In this document: in pieces, positions 37,011 to 49,399 of the stretch
How the letters are laid out: every line of letters starts with the position of its first letter
Numbering within the stretch: the first letter of the stretch is position 1
Source of the DNA: Amycolatopsis jiangsuensis
GTDB taxonomy: Bacteria > Actinomycetota > Actinomycetes > Mycobacteriales > Pseudonocardiaceae
Direction: 5' to 3'
DNA length: 64,000 nt
Assembly: GCF_014204865.1 (NCBI RefSeq)
Contig: NZ_JACHMG010000001.1
Coordinates: 2,936,001 to 3,000,000, forward strand
The notes under the pieces: model-generated
The model's database searches: none
What the model was told of the DNA's origin: nothing
The model's input: the letters and a program-made list of their open reading frames with translations, nothing else
Position numbers and translations under genes: made by a program

Positions 37011-38090
37011 GTGGACGCGGAAACCGGCATCGAATTCGGCGAGATCGAGCCACCCAGCGACCAGGCACGTTCGGCGGCCATCGCACTGCACGACAAGCTG
37101 GTGAAGCCGGCCGGTTCACTCGGACGGCTGGAGGAGCTCGGCGTGTGGATCGCGGCGTGTCAGGGCCAGGCCCCGCCGCGGCCGTTCACCCGGCCACGGG
37201 TGGTGGTGTTCGCCGGCGACCACGGCATCGCGGCCAGGGGCGTGTCCGCCTACCCGCGGGAGGTCACGTCGCAGCTGGTGTCCACCATGCTCACCGGCGG
37301 TGCGGCGATCAACGTGCTGGCCGCCGCGGCGGGCGCCGGCGTGCGGGTGGTGGACATGGCGGTGGACACCGAAGAATCGGCGATGCGCTCGATCGGCGAG
37401 TTCAAGGTGCGCCGGGGCTCCGGGTCGATCGACGTCGAGGACGCCCTCACCGACGCCGAGGTCCGCGCGGCCGTGTCGGCCGGCAGGAAGGTCGCCGACG
37501 CCGAGGTCGACGGCGGCGCCGACCTGCTCATCGCCGGCGATCTGGGCATCGGCAACAGCACCCCGGCCTCGGTACTGGTCGCCGCGCTGACCGGCAGCGA
37601 ACCGGTGGCCGTGGTGGGCCGCGGTTCGGGCATCGACGACACCACCTGGATGCGCAAGGCCACCGCGGTCCGCGACGCGCTCCGCCGGGCGCGCGTGGTA
37701 CTGGCCGACCCGCTGGCCCTGCTGCGCACCTCCGGCGGCGCCGACCTCGCCGCCATGGCCGGTTTCCTGGCCCAGGCCGCGGTACGCCGTACTCCGGTGG
37801 TGCTGGACGGCCTGGTGGTGTCCTCGGCCGCGCTGCTGGCCGAGGAACTGGCACCCGGCGCCCGGCGCTGGTGGATGTCCGGCCAGCTGACCGGAGAGCC
37901 CGCGCACGCACTGGCACTGGAGCAGCTGGACCTGGGCGGCCTGCTCGACCTGGACGTCCGCCTCGGCGAGGGCACCGGCGCGGTCACCGCCCTGCCCCTG
38001 CTGATGATGGCGGCCCGCGTACTCGCCGAGATGACCACCCACGAACAGTCCGGCGTGGCCGGGCCGCTCACTCCGGTCCCGGCGCCCTGA
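37011..38090 (+). CDS. cobT: nicotinate-nucleotide–dimethylbenzimidazole phosphoribosyltransferase
   Basis: A 359-aa enzyme that activates dimethylbenzimidazole for the lower ligand of cobalamin. Typical motifs are [21 protein letters not shown] near residue 28, [18 protein letters not shown] near 65, [12 protein letters not shown] near 180, and the catalytic Glu in [12 protein letters not shown] near 320. GTG start with GAGAGGAAGG upstream. It is the positional match of Rv2207, but cobS does not follow here. Confidence 0.95.
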   Translation: MDAETGIEFGEIEPPSDQARSAAIALHDKLVKPAGSLGRLEELGVWIAACQGQAPPRPFTRPRVVVFAGDHGIAARGVSAYPREVTSQLVSTMLTGGAAINVLAAAAGAGVRVVDMAVDTEESAMRSIGEFKVRRGSGSIDVEDALTDAEVRAAVSAGRKVADAEVDGGADLLIAGDLGIGNSTPASVLVAALTGSEPVAVVGRGSGIDDTTWMRKATAVRDALRRARVVLADPLALLRTSGGADLAAMAGFLAQAAVRRTPVVLDGLVVSSAALLAEELAPGARRWWMSGQLTGEPAHALALEQLDLGGLLDLDVRLGEGTGAVTALPLLMMAARVLAEMTTHEQSGVAGPLTPVPAP

Positions 38091-38116
38091 CCGAGCTGCC
38101 GGCGCTGTCCGGCGGT

Positions 38117-38153
38117 GAAGGCCTCCTTCAGGGATTCCCCGAAGGAGGCCTTC
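38117..38153. terminator. hairpin between cobT and ilvE
   Basis: GAAGGCCTCCTTC and GAAGGAGGCCTTC are perfect arms with an 11-base loop, between converging genes. It belongs to the recurrent GAAGGCC family of this window. Confidence 0.92.
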
Positions 38154-38170
38154 GTCGTCACTCCAGCAGC

Positions 38171-39274
<1,104 letters not shown>

Positions 39275-39374
39275 AGCCGGATTTTAGCGCTTGGTCGGAC
39301 GGGCGTTAGTCGGACGTCCACGGGTTTTCCGGCCACGCGTGCGGCGACCGGGGTCGCGCCTCTACGATGGACTG

Positions 39375-39686
39375 GTGAGCATGCACCCAGCACAGCCGTC
39401 GCAGTCCGCACAGCTTGCCAAGACCGGCACCGGCACGGACGTGAAGACGTTCGCGACCGCGGTGCTGCTGACCTTCGGCGCCGGCATGCTCGCCATGGTC
39501 GGCTGGGGCCTGCTGGGCAGCGGATTCGGCTTCTTCCTCGGCCTGGTCGCGGCCGGCTTCGGCCTCTACTGGTGGCACAGCCTGCACGGCAGCCTCATCT
39601 CGGCGAAGCTGCCGGCCCGCTCGGTCGTGCTGCTCTTCGTGGCCGACGCGATCCTGATGGTCGCGCTGCTGCTGCTGGCGCGCTGA
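39375..39686 (+). CDS. small two/three-helix membrane protein
   Basis: A 103-aa protein with hydrophobic segments FATAVLLTFGAGMLAMVGWG, FGFFLGLVAAGFGLYWW and SVVLLFVADAILMVALLLL. The start is GTG 39375; ATG 39381 is two codons later. No known domain is recognised. It is divergent from ilvE, about 100 bp away. Confidence 0.78.
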   Translation: MSMHPAQPSQSAQLAKTGTGTDVKTFATAVLLTFGAGMLAMVGWGLLGSGFGFFLGLVAAGFGLYWWHSLHGSLISAKLPARSVVLLFVADAILMVALLLLAR

Positions 39687-39759
39687 TCCCCGACGCCTGA
39701 CCGGCCGAGCCTGACCGGGGACTGTTCGGGCAAGCCCGGCAAGCAGCGTCGGCCCCCGC

Positions 39760-40395
39760 TCAGCCGAGTCCGGCAGGCAGCGCGGGCACCGGCCAGCCGG
39801 GTTCCGGACGGAAGCCGGTCCAGGTGCCGTCGAACGGGAACGTGCCGCGTTCGGCCAGCGCGCCGATGCGTTCGCCTTCCGCGCGCAGCCGGTCGAGCTG
39901 CCCGACAGTGAGCCTTCCCGCGGCCACTGCCTCCTCGGCCTCGTCCTCGTCCTTCCAGCGCCATCCCTGCCCGGGCGTGACGACCACGTCCAGCACCCCG
40001 TCGATGCGGTCCGGACCGCCCGCGGTACGGCCGAGCGGCACCTCGAGGTTCACGTACCAGTCCCGGAACCGCCCGTCCGGTTCGAAGAACCACCACACCG
40101 ACGACCAGCTCTCCTCCGGGATCATCCGCAACGTCGACGAGCCGTGCCAGGTGCCGGGCACCGGGACTCGCGGCACCCGGAAGCGCTCCGCCAGCGGGGC
40201 CTCGCGCAGGGTCCGGCCGTCCGCGAGCCGGCTGCCGACGATCGGCGTGCCCATCGGGAGCCAGCCGAAAAGCACCTGCCCGTCGTCGGAGATCACCCGC
40301 AACGGATGCTGCTGGCCGACCGTGCCGTCCGGTCGCAGGAAGCGTTCGACGACAGTCCGGCCCGGCTCCCAGAGGTAGTCACTCACGCACGTCAC
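39760..40395 (-). CDS. DUF402 domain protein
   Basis: A 211-aa protein. WWFFEPDGRFRDWYVNLEVPLGRTA, DGVLDVVVTPGQGWRWKDEDEAEEA fits DUF402, a family that includes nucleoside phosphatases and the RNase FAU-1 domain, with the cluster of acidic residues expected to bind metal. The substrate here is unknown. GTG start; GTG three codons on is possible. The start overlaps the end of the upstream membrane-protein gene by 17 bp. Confidence 0.82.
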   Translation of the reverse strand: MTCVSDYLWEPGRTVVERFLRPDGTVGQQHPLRVISDDGQVLFGWLPMGTPIVGSRLADGRTLREAPLAERFRVPRVPVPGTWHGSSTLRMIPEESWSSVWWFFEPDGRFRDWYVNLEVPLGRTAGGPDRIDGVLDVVVTPGQGWRWKDEDEAEEAVAAGRLTVGQLDRLRAEGERIGALAERGTFPFDGTWTGFRPEPGWPVPALPAGLG

Positions 40396-41272
40396 GGTAT
40401 CGGCGAACCCGGGCCCTGAGGATCAGCTCGGCGACCGCGCCGATCCCCGCCACGACCAGTGCCGCGTACACCGGGACGAACGTCGCGGCGACCGCTGCGA
40501 CCAGCCCGCTCGCGACGCCGGGCAAACGACCGTCCGGCGCGAACCGCTCGCGCGCGTCGGTGAACGTGGTCAGCGCGGCGGGGACCGTCGCGAGCACCAC
40601 GATCACGGTCAGCAACGGCTGCAGCTGCCCGGCGTCGGCGGCGTAGAGCAGGTCGCGGAACGACGTTTCGGCGAGCCCGAGCCGGATCGGCCCGAGTTGC
40701 ACGAGTGCGACCACGGTCACCACCACCGCGACCACCCCGAGCGTCACCGCACGCCGCCGCTCTCCGCTGCCCGTCAGCAGGAACGGCAGCACGACGAGCG
40801 CAGCCACCACGATCGCCGCCACGTTCGGGACGCCGGCACCACTCGTCGTCGTCACCGGCGCCACGACCACACACAGCACCACCAGCACCACCGCGGCGGC
40901 GAACAGCACGACCGTCACCCAGCGGACGAGCGTGGCAGGCAGGCGCAGCCCCGCGACGTCCGCCACGGTCACGAGGACGACCAGACCGGCCGCGGCGTAC
41001 GCAGGCTGGGCCGGCACCACGTACGCACCGAAGGCGAGCGCGAACACCACCACCTGCGCCAGCCGCACGATTCCGCCCACGTACCGGTCGAGCTGCCCGG
41101 ACCCGAGCGGCGGCAGCCGGGTGACGAGCGCGGCGGTCACCGCGGCGAGCGCCACGCCGGCGAGTACCCAGTAACCGGCACCCGCGGCACCCACCGCCAG
41201 CACCACGAGAAGGCCCCCACCGAGCCACACGACGGTCCCCTTCCCACACTCGGCCGAACGTGTCATTAGCAT
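40379..41272 (-). CDS. polytopic membrane protein of unknown function
   Basis: A 297-aa protein with about nine hydrophobic helices and short loops; the only polar stretch is near residues 215–255 ([28 protein letters not shown]). I do not recognise the family. It overlaps the DUF402 gene by 17 bp, suggesting joint translation. Divergent from pepA, 60 bp between starts. ATG at 41272, with another at 41266. Confidence 0.78.
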   Translation of the reverse strand: MLMTRSAECGKGTVVWLGGGLLVVLAVGAAGAGYWVLAGVALAAVTAALVTRLPPLGSGQLDRYVGGIVRLAQVVVFALAFGAYVVPAQPAYAAAGLVVLVTVADVAGLRLPATLVRWVTVVLFAAAVVLVVLCVVVAPVTTTSGAGVPNVAAIVVAALVVLPFLLTGSGERRRAVTLGVVAVVVTVVALVQLGPIRLGLAETSFRDLLYAADAGQLQPLLTVIVVLATVPAALTTFTDARERFAPDGRLPGVASGLVAAVAATFVPVYAALVVAGIGAVAELILRARVRRYRDVRE

Positions 41273-41332
41273 GGCTCACGATTGACCGGGCAGATCCGCC
41301 CGGTACCACCGCGACGTCGCGAGGAGCCAGAA

Positions 41333-42835
41333 GTGACCGTGCCGAAGCTTGCCCTCACCGAGAACACCGATGCGGCAGTGGGTAAAACCCGCGCCGACGT
41401 GGTCGTGATCGGCATCGTGCAGGGCGAGGACGGTCCCGTGCTCGCCGCGGGTGCCGAGGTCGCCGACGCGGCGTTCGACGGGAAGCTCGCCGAGGTACTG
41501 GGCACGCTGGGCGCGACCGGCAAGGCCGAGCAGGTCGTGAAGCTGGCGACGCTGGGCAAGCTGCCCGCGGGGGTGCTCCTCGCCGTCGGCCTTGGCAAGG
41601 AAGAGAACGGCACGGTCACCGCGGAGCAGGTGCGCCGCGCCGCCGGTGCCGCGGCTCGCGCGCTGACGGGCACCGACCGTGCCTTCGTGACGCTGTCCGC
41701 GCTCGACCTGCAGGCCGCTGCCGAAGGCACCGCGCTCGGCACGTACGCGTTCACCGAGTACCGCTCGGCGAAGGGCGACAGCCCGCTGGCCCGCGTCGAC
41801 TTCGTGAGCCCGGCCGAGGGCGCCACGCGCGAGCACAAGGCCACGCTCAAGGCGGCCACCGCGATCGCCGAGTCGGTGATCATCGCCCGTGACCTGATCA
41901 ACACCCCGCCGAACGACCTGTTCCCGGCCTCGTTCGCCGACCGCGCGAAGAAGCTGGCCGAGGCGAACGGCCTCGCCTTCGAGGTGCTCGACGAGAAGGT
42001 GCTCAAGCGCAAGGGCTTCGGCGGCATCCTGGGCGTCGGCGGCGGTTCCACGCGCCCGCCGCGGCTGCTGCGCGTGAGCTGGAAGCCGGCCAAGGCCGGC
42101 AAGAAGGTCGCGCTGGTCGGCAAGGGCATCACCTTCGACTCCGGCGGCATCTCGCTCAAGCCCGCCGCGGGCATGGACGACATGACCTCCGACATGTCCG
42201 GTGCGGCCGCCGTGCTCGCGTCGGTGGTGCTGGCCGCGAAGCTGAAGTACCCGCTCGAGGTCACCGCGCACATCCCGCTCGCGGAGAACCTGCCCTCGGG
42301 CAGCGCCTACCGCCCGGGTGACGTGCTGAGCATGTACGGCGGCAAGACCGTCGAGGTGCTCAACACCGACGCCGAGGGCAGGCTCGTGCTGGCCGACGCG
42401 ATCGTGCGGGCCGGCGAGGAGAATCCGGACTACCTGATCGAGACCTCCACGCTCACCGGCGCCCAGGTCGTCGCGCTCGGCAACCGCACCGCGGGCGTGA
42501 TGGGCTCGGACGAGTTCCGCGACCGGGTCGCCGGCATCATGCAGGCCACCGGCGAGGGCGGCTGGGCCATGCCGCTGCCTGAGGAGCTGCGCGGTGACCT
42601 GGACTCGCGGCTGGCCGACCTGGCCAACGTCACCGGTCACCGCTGGGGCGGCATGCTCGTCGCCGGCATCTTCCTGCGCGAGTTCGTGGCCGAGGGCCTG
42701 CCGTGGGCGCACATCGACGTCGCGGGCCCGGCGTTCCACAAGAACGCGCCGTACGGCTACACCGCCAAGGGCGGCACCGGCGTCCCGGTCCGCTCGATCG
42801 CCGCCGTGCTCGCGGACATCGCCGACCAGGGCTGA
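41333..42835 (+). CDS. pepA: leucyl aminopeptidase (M17)
   Basis: A 500-aa di-metal peptidase that removes N-terminal residues from peptides. The M17 signature [12 protein letters not shown] is near residue 345, and [16 protein letters not shown], which bears metal ligands and the catalytic Lys, is near 265. GTG start with GAGGAG seven bases upstream. Length and N-terminal domain are normal. Rv2213 is the positional match. Confidence 0.95.
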   Translation: MTVPKLALTENTDAAVGKTRADVVVIGIVQGEDGPVLAAGAEVADAAFDGKLAEVLGTLGATGKAEQVVKLATLGKLPAGVLLAVGLGKEENGTVTAEQVRRAAGAAARALTGTDRAFVTLSALDLQAAAEGTALGTYAFTEYRSAKGDSPLARVDFVSPAEGATREHKATLKAATAIAESVIIARDLINTPPNDLFPASFADRAKKLAEANGLAFEVLDEKVLKRKGFGGILGVGGGSTRPPRLLRVSWKPAKAGKKVALVGKGITFDSGGISLKPAAGMDDMTSDMSGAAAVLASVVLAAKLKYPLEVTAHIPLAENLPSGSAYRPGDVLSMYGGKTVEVLNTDAEGRLVLADAIVRAGEENPDYLIETSTLTGAQVVALGNRTAGVMGSDEFRDRVAGIMQATGEGGWAMPLPEELRGDLDSRLADLANVTGHRWGGMLVAGIFLREFVAEGLPWAHIDVAGPAFHKNAPYGYTAKGGTGVPVRSIAAVLADIADQG

Positions 42836-42842
42836 CGGCCGG

Positions 42843-42886
42843 GAAGGTCTCCTGCACGGGAACCGGATTCCCGGCAGGAGGCCTTC
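42843..42886. terminator. hairpin after pepA
   Basis: GAAGGTCTCCTGC and GCAGGAGGCCTTC form arms with one G–T pair, 7 bp after the pepA stop. Same GAAGGCC family as others here. Confidence 0.85.
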
Positions 42887-42918
42887 ACCGGACCCCGGAG
42901 TGTGGCACTCTCGCGGCC

Positions 42919-43902
42919 ATGGAACCCAGCGACTACCTCGAGACCGCGGTCCGGGAAGTGCTGACCGGGGACGAGCCGGCGGTGGACCGGCAGGTCGGTC
43001 ACGCGGCCCTGCTGCTGGCCACCGCGGGTGCGGCCGAATCCGCGGACCGCTTGGTGACGCAGTGGGCTTCGGTGACCGACCGTCCCGCGTCGTCGCTGGC
43101 CGCGGACGCGGTGCGTGCCCGCGCGTGGGCCATGCTGTTCGAGGCACGGGGTGAGCGTCCACAGTGGGCGGAATCGTTGCCACCACTGGACCTCGACGAG
43201 GAAGAGCGTGCGCACCAGGCGTTCCTCGGCCGTACAGTGTCTGATTTGGACGGTCTTTTCGAGGGTTCCCCGGTGGCCGGCGTGGTCGGCGCACTCGCCC
43301 CGGGGCGGCCCGATCCGGTACGCACGGCGCTCGCCGAAGCCGATCTCGACCGCTGGGCGGAGCTGGTCACGAACCGTCCGAGCCCGGACGTCGCGGCACT
43401 CGCCGCCACCCGCACGCTGGCGCCCCGGCTCGTGGCCGGCGCCGATCCGCTCGGGCTCGGTCCGGAGTGGCCGCAGCAGTGCGCGGGTGCGCTGGTCGCC
43501 GCGCTGCGGGAGCGGTACCCGGCCGGCCGGGAGAGCTGGCCCGACCTCGTCGCCGCGGTACTGCGGCTGCGGGGGCAGCATTCCGCCGGCCCCGCCGCGC
43601 CCGCCGACGTTTCCGCCGCGCAGCAGCGGCTCGGCGTCCGGCTCCCGGACGACTACCAGGACTTCCTCGCCGTGTCCGACGGGCTGCCCGCGGACGTCGT
43701 CTTCCCCCGGCTGCTGCCCGCGCGCGAACTGCGGGGCGAGGGTGACGTGGTGATCGTCTCCGAACCGGCGACCGTGCTGCTCACCCGGACCGGCGGGGAC
43801 TGGCGCGCGATCGAGGTGGACCTCACCCACGGCAGCAGCGCGCACCCGTCCTTCCGCGCGCTGCTCGAACACCACCTCCGGCTGCTCGAGGCGAGCGCCT
43901 GA
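42919..43902 (+). CDS. SMI1/KNR4 (SUKH) family protein
   Basis: A 327-aa protein. The first ~220 residues are helical repeats rich in Ala and Leu with no named domain. A SUKH domain begins near 225: SAAQQRLGVRLPDDYQDFLAVSDGLPADVVFP, the family signature. SUKH proteins include toxin-immunity proteins as well as general regulators; no toxin gene is nearby. ATG 42919 is the first likely start. Confidence 0.82.
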   Translation: MEPSDYLETAVREVLTGDEPAVDRQVGHAALLLATAGAAESADRLVTQWASVTDRPASSLAADAVRARAWAMLFEARGERPQWAESLPPLDLDEEERAHQAFLGRTVSDLDGLFEGSPVAGVVGALAPGRPDPVRTALAEADLDRWAELVTNRPSPDVAALAATRTLAPRLVAGADPLGLGPEWPQQCAGALVAALRERYPAGRESWPDLVAAVLRLRGQHSAGPAAPADVSAAQQRLGVRLPDDYQDFLAVSDGLPADVVFPRLLPARELRGEGDVVIVSEPATVLLTRTGGDWRAIEVDLTHGSSAHPSFRALLEHHLRLLEASA

Positions 43903-43911
43903 GCCCGCTCA

Positions 43912-44247
43912 CTACTCGGGACGGCGCTTCTTCCGCTCGCGGTAGTCACGCATGCGCTGCGGGTAGCCCACCTTGGACACCTCGTACACCGGGATGGTGT
44001 TGCGGTGCCCGAACCGCTGCGCCGCCTCGAGGCTGCCGATCCGGCGGCGCGTCGACTCGCCGTCGTGGGCGACGAGCAGCACGGTGGTCTCGGTCACTGT
44101 CGTTCGGGGTTCGACGAACGCCTCCACACCCCGCCGGCCTGCCGCCCATTCCTCCAGGTAACGCGTGTCCTCGGAGTCGGCCCGCCGTGCTCCGGCGGAC
44201 CGTCCGCCGCCCCGCCCGCGCCGCCGCAACGAGTCGAAGATCCCCAC
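43912..44247 (-). CDS. small conserved-looking protein of unknown function
   Basis: A 111-aa protein with a basic head (GIFDSLRRRGRGGGRS), a middle ETTVLLVAHDGESTRRRIGSLEAAQRFGHRN, and a strongly basic tail (DYRERKKRRPE). GTG start. It is divergent from lpdA with about 200 bp between starts. Family not recognised. Confidence 0.65.
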   Translation of the reverse strand: MGIFDSLRRRGRGGGRSAGARRADSEDTRYLEEWAAGRRGVEAFVEPRTTVTETTVLLVAHDGESTRRRIGSLEAAQRFGHRNTIPVYEVSKVGYPQRMRDYRERKKRRPE

Positions 44248-44450
44248 TGGCGACCACCTCTCATCCCTGTGCAGTCCCGGTTCCATTATTCCCGGCACCC
44301 GGTGTGGCCGGTGTCGCATGGCCTGCTTGGTACGGCTAGGTCGCAAGCCCGGACGGCCTAGTGACAAGATGGCCTTGTCCGCGCGCGCGTTTATACCGGG
44401 TGCCGCGGCAACCGAGAGCTTCACCCCATCGCTGCCGAGGAGTTATTGAA

Positions 44451-45824
44451 GTGAGCGACACCTCCGCCGACCTCGTGATCCTGGGAGGCGGATCGGGCGG
44501 CTACGCCGCGGCCTTCCGCGCGGCCGAGCTGGGCCTTTCCGTCACGCTGATCGAGAAGGACAAGCTGGGCGGGACCTGCCTGCACCGTGGCTGCATCCCG
44601 ACCAAGGCCCTGCTGCACGCCGCGGAGGTCGCGGACGAGGCCCGTGACGCGGAGTCGTTCGGCGTCAAGGCCGTGTTCGAGGGCATCGACATCGCGGGGG
44701 TGAACAAGTACAAGGACGGCATCGTCTCCCGGCTCTACAAGGGCCTGCAGGGCCTGGCCAAGGCGCACAAGGTCAACCTCGTCGAAGGCACCGGCCGGTT
44801 CGTCGGCGGCACGACGGTCGAGGTCGAGGGCACCCGCTACACCGGCAAGAACGTCATCCTGGCCACCGGTTCGTACTCGCGTACGCTGCCCGGCCTCGAG
44901 CTCGGCGGCCGGATCATCGCGAGTGAGCAGGCGCTCACCCTCGACTCCGTGCCGAAGAAGGTCGTGGTGCTCGGCGGCGGCGTCATCGGGGTGGAGTTCG
45001 CCAGCGTGTGGGCCTCCTTCGGGGTCGACGTCACCGTGGTCGAGGCGCTGCCGCGGCTGGTCCCGAACGAGGACGAGTTCGCCTCCAAGCAGCTCGAGCG
45101 CGCGTTCCGCCGCCGCAAGATCGCGTTCAAGACCGGCGTGCGGTTCACCGGCGCGAAGCAGGACGACAACGGCGTCAGCGTGTCGCTGGAGTCCGGCGAG
45201 ACCCTCGAGGCCGACCTGCTGCTGGTCGCCGTCGGCCGTGGCCCGAACTCGGCAGGCCACGGTTACGAGGAGGCCGGCGTCACGATCGACCGCGGCTTCG
45301 TGCTGACCGACGAGCGCCTGCGTACCAACCTCCCCAACGTCTACGCCGTCGGCGACATCGTGCCGGGCCTGCAGCTCGCACACCGCGGGTTCCAGCAGGG
45401 CATCTTCGTGGCCGAGGAGATCGCCGGGCAGAACCCGCGGGCGATCGACGAGCGCGGCATCCCGCGGGTCACCTACTCCCACCCCGAGGTCGCCTCCGTG
45501 GGGCTGACCGAGGCGCAGGCCAAGGAGCAGTACGGGGCGGACGTCACCACGTTCACCTACGACCTCGGCGGCAACGGCAAGAGCCAGATCCTCAAGACCT
45601 CCGGTGGGGTGAAACTGGTGAAGGCCCCGGACGGCCCGGTCGTCGGGGTGCACATGGTCGGCGACCGCGTCGGCGAGCTGATCGGCGAGGCGCAGCTGGT
45701 CTACAGCTGGGAGGCGTTCCCGGAGGACGTCGCCCCGCTGATCCACGCGCACCCCACCCAGACCGAAGCCCTCGGTGAAGCGTTCCTCGCCCTCGCGGGC
45801 AAGCCGCTGCACGTGCACAGCTGA
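44451..45824 (+). CDS. lpdA: dihydrolipoyl dehydrogenase (E3)
   Basis: A 457-aa flavoprotein that reoxidises dihydrolipoyl groups of 2-oxoacid dehydrogenase complexes. FAD loop GGGSGGYAAAFRAAELG near 12, redox cysteines C43 and C48 (GTCLHRGCIP), NAD loop VLGGGVIGVEFASVWASFG near 175, YAVGDI near 305, and the active-site His in HAHPTQTEALGE near 435. GTG start with GAGGAG. It lies 54 bp upstream of sucB, the E2 it serves. Confidence 0.96.
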   Translation: MSDTSADLVILGGGSGGYAAAFRAAELGLSVTLIEKDKLGGTCLHRGCIPTKALLHAAEVADEARDAESFGVKAVFEGIDIAGVNKYKDGIVSRLYKGLQGLAKAHKVNLVEGTGRFVGGTTVEVEGTRYTGKNVILATGSYSRTLPGLELGGRIIASEQALTLDSVPKKVVVLGGGVIGVEFASVWASFGVDVTVVEALPRLVPNEDEFASKQLERAFRRRKIAFKTGVRFTGAKQDDNGVSVSLESGETLEADLLLVAVGRGPNSAGHGYEEAGVTIDRGFVLTDERLRTNLPNVYAVGDIVPGLQLAHRGFQQGIFVAEEIAGQNPRAIDERGIPRVTYSHPEVASVGLTEAQAKEQYGADVTTFTYDLGGNGKSQILKTSGGVKLVKAPDGPVVGVHMVGDRVGELIGEAQLVYSWEAFPEDVAPLIHAHPTQTEALGEAFLALAGKPLHVHS

Positions 45825-45878
45825 CGTCTCACCTGCAGAATCCACATACGTCGTACAAGCAAAGGGAGTCAGCGAACA

Positions 45879-47648
<1,770 letters not shown>

Positions 47649-47669
47649 CCGCTCAGCAGGTCCGCGGCT

Positions 47670-47720
47670 CCGTGAAGGCCTCCGTCGGGGAATCCCAGTC
47701 CCCGACGGAGGCCTTCACGG
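47670..47720. terminator. hairpin after sucB
   Basis: CGTGAAGGCCTCCGTCGGGG pairs with CCCCGACGGAGGCCTTCACG; perfect arms with a short loop. It starts 22 bp past the sucB stop. Confidence 0.93.
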
Positions 47721-47737
47721 CTTTCCGGCCGAAGTCG

Positions 47738-47775
47738 GTACTCCACTATTCCGTAATTCCGGAATAGTGGAGTAC
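47738..47775. promoter_or_regulatory. 16-bp perfect inverted repeat before the beta-lactamase-like gene
   Basis: GTACTCCACTATTCCG (47738–47753) and CGGAATAGTGGAGTAC (47760–47775) are exact complements around TAATTC. It ends 9 bp before the ATG, so it could be an operator or an RNA hairpin that hides the ribosome site (GTGGAG lies in the right arm). It is far more AT-rich than its surroundings. Confidence 0.85.
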
Positions 47776-47784
47776 GGTGGCCGC

Positions 47785-48894
47785 ATGCTGACCCGACGAC
47801 GCCTGCTGACCACCGTGGCCGCCACCGCGCCGGCCACTCTGTTCCTGCCCGGCCTCGCCTGGGCAGGCGATCCGGACCTCACGACCGAGGAGGGCTGGCT
47901 GGCCCGGCTCGCCGCGCACCGCGAGGACGTTTCGGCGGTGGTCGACGACGGCGCCGGCCACCGCTTCGGTCACCGCGCTGCCACGCCGCGCCCGCTGGCG
48001 TCGACGGTCAAGGTGGTGCACCTGCTGGCTTACACCACCGCCGTCGTCTCCGGGCGCCTCGATCCGGACGAGCAGGTGCGCGTCGGCGACTGGGACGCCC
48101 GGCATCCCTTCCTCGGTGACGGGCCGCTCGGCGCCGGCGCGCATCACACAGCGTTGACCCGGCTGGGGATCCCGTGCGACGAATACGGCGTCGCGAAGGA
48201 TGCCGGGCAGCGGGTGCCGCTGGCGAAGATCCCCGAGTTCATGATCCAGCTCAGCGACAACTCCGCGGCCGACTACCTGCGTGCCCGGCTCGGCGACGGC
48301 GCGTTGCGGGCGGCCGCGGCCCGCGGCGGGTGGTTCGCACCGGACGTGCGGATGTTCAGCGGCGAAACGCTCCTGCTGTTCTTCCCCGAGTACGGCCCGC
48401 CGCCCGGCAGCCCGCCCGCGCTGCGGCGGGTCGCGGGTGACGCGCTGTCCGAACGCTTCGCCCGTGATCTCCTGTTCCGTGCCGAGGTGCTGGCGCGGAT
48501 CCTCGCCGATCCGCCCACCGCGGAGGAAACGCGGGACTGGGCCACACGCGGCGGTTCCGGGACGGCCACCCAGCTGGCCGGGCTGCACCACGAGATCGCC
48601 ACCGCCACCGATCCCGCCGCCGCGCTCGCGCGGGGCTTCCTCGGCGCGCAGTTCGCCGGCGACCGGCCGCCGGGGACGGACGCGATGCTGTACAAGGGCG
48701 GCAGCCTGCCCGGGAACCTCGAACTCGGCGTCGACCTGGTGTGGCCGCACCGCCGTCCGGGCACCGCCGTCCTGCAGCTGGTCGGCTCGACGCCCGAGGA
48801 CCTGCAGCGCGCGGACGTGCTGCTGCGGCTCTGCTCGGACGCGCTCGCGGTCCCGGCCACGCTCGCGAAGCTGGAGCACGCACTGGGACACTGA
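47785..48894 (+). CDS. secreted serine beta-lactamase-like hydrolase, Tat signal
   Basis: A 369-aa exported protein. The N-terminus MLTRRRLLTTVAATAPATLFLPGLAWA is a twin-arginine-type signal. The catalytic domain has the SxxK motif in PLASTVKVVHLL (near 70), SDN in QLSDNSAADYL (near 155) and a KGG triad in MLYKGGSLPG (near 305), so it is a penicillin-recognising enzyme of the class A/PBP-like fold. Drug hydrolysis is not proved. ATG 47785. A 16-bp inverted repeat lies just upstream and a winged-helix gene follows after 4 bp. Confidence 0.88.
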   Translation: MLTRRRLLTTVAATAPATLFLPGLAWAGDPDLTTEEGWLARLAAHREDVSAVVDDGAGHRFGHRAATPRPLASTVKVVHLLAYTTAVVSGRLDPDEQVRVGDWDARHPFLGDGPLGAGAHHTALTRLGIPCDEYGVAKDAGQRVPLAKIPEFMIQLSDNSAADYLRARLGDGALRAAAARGGWFAPDVRMFSGETLLLFFPEYGPPPGSPPALRRVAGDALSERFARDLLFRAEVLARILADPPTAEETRDWATRGGSGTATQLAGLHHEIATATDPAAALARGFLGAQFAGDRPPGTDAMLYKGGSLPGNLELGVDLVWPHRRPGTAVLQLVGSTPEDLQRADVLLRLCSDALAVPATLAKLEHALGH

Positions 48895-48898
48895 TCCC

Positions 48899-49384
48899 AT
48901 GACCGAAGATCTCGCCGAGCGGGTCGCCGAACTCGAACGCCGGGTGGCCGCGCTGGAGGGCCGGTCCGCCGAGTCCGTTCCGGACGGACCGCAGGGGATC
49001 GTCGGCTACCAGGGCGAGCTGAGTGATCCGGAGCTGAGCTGGGAGATCCGGCTGAGCCCCCCGGCGGTGCTGGCGCTGCCGGACGGCCCGCGGGTCGAGG
49101 TGCTGTCCGCGCTGGCCAACGCCGACCGGGTGGCGCTCGTGCGACTGCTCGCGCGGGACGGCCCACAGACCGGCGCCGCACTGCGTGCGGCCGCGGAACT
49201 GGGGTCCCCCGGACGGCTTTACCACCACCTCAAGGCGCTCACCGCGGCCGGGCTGGTCGAGCAGGACCGCCGCGGCAGCTACCGGCTGCGCGCCACCGCG
49301 ACCATCCCCGCGTTGGTGTTGCTGACCGCCGCCGCGGACGTGGCCGGGCAGCTGCGGCCTGGTGTGCGCGGTCCGGGCGGATAG
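48899..49384 (+). CDS. ArsR-like winged-helix protein with N-terminal coiled coil
   Basis: A 161-aa protein. Residues 1–25 are a short leucine-zipper-like coil (LAERVAELERRVAALEGR). Residues 65–140 look like a winged helix: RVEVLSALANADRVALVRLL...GSPGRLYHHLKALTAAGLVEQDRRGSYRLR. There are no metal-binding Cys residues. It starts 4 bp after the beta-lactamase-like gene, so it is cotranscribed and may act on the inverted repeat upstream. Confidence 0.82.
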   Translation: MTEDLAERVAELERRVAALEGRSAESVPDGPQGIVGYQGELSDPELSWEIRLSPPAVLALPDGPRVEVLSALANADRVALVRLLARDGPQTGAALRAAAELGSPGRLYHHLKALTAAGLVEQDRRGSYRLRATATIPALVLLTAAADVAGQLRPGVRGPGG

Positions 49385-49399
49385 GACACGATCTCAGGT

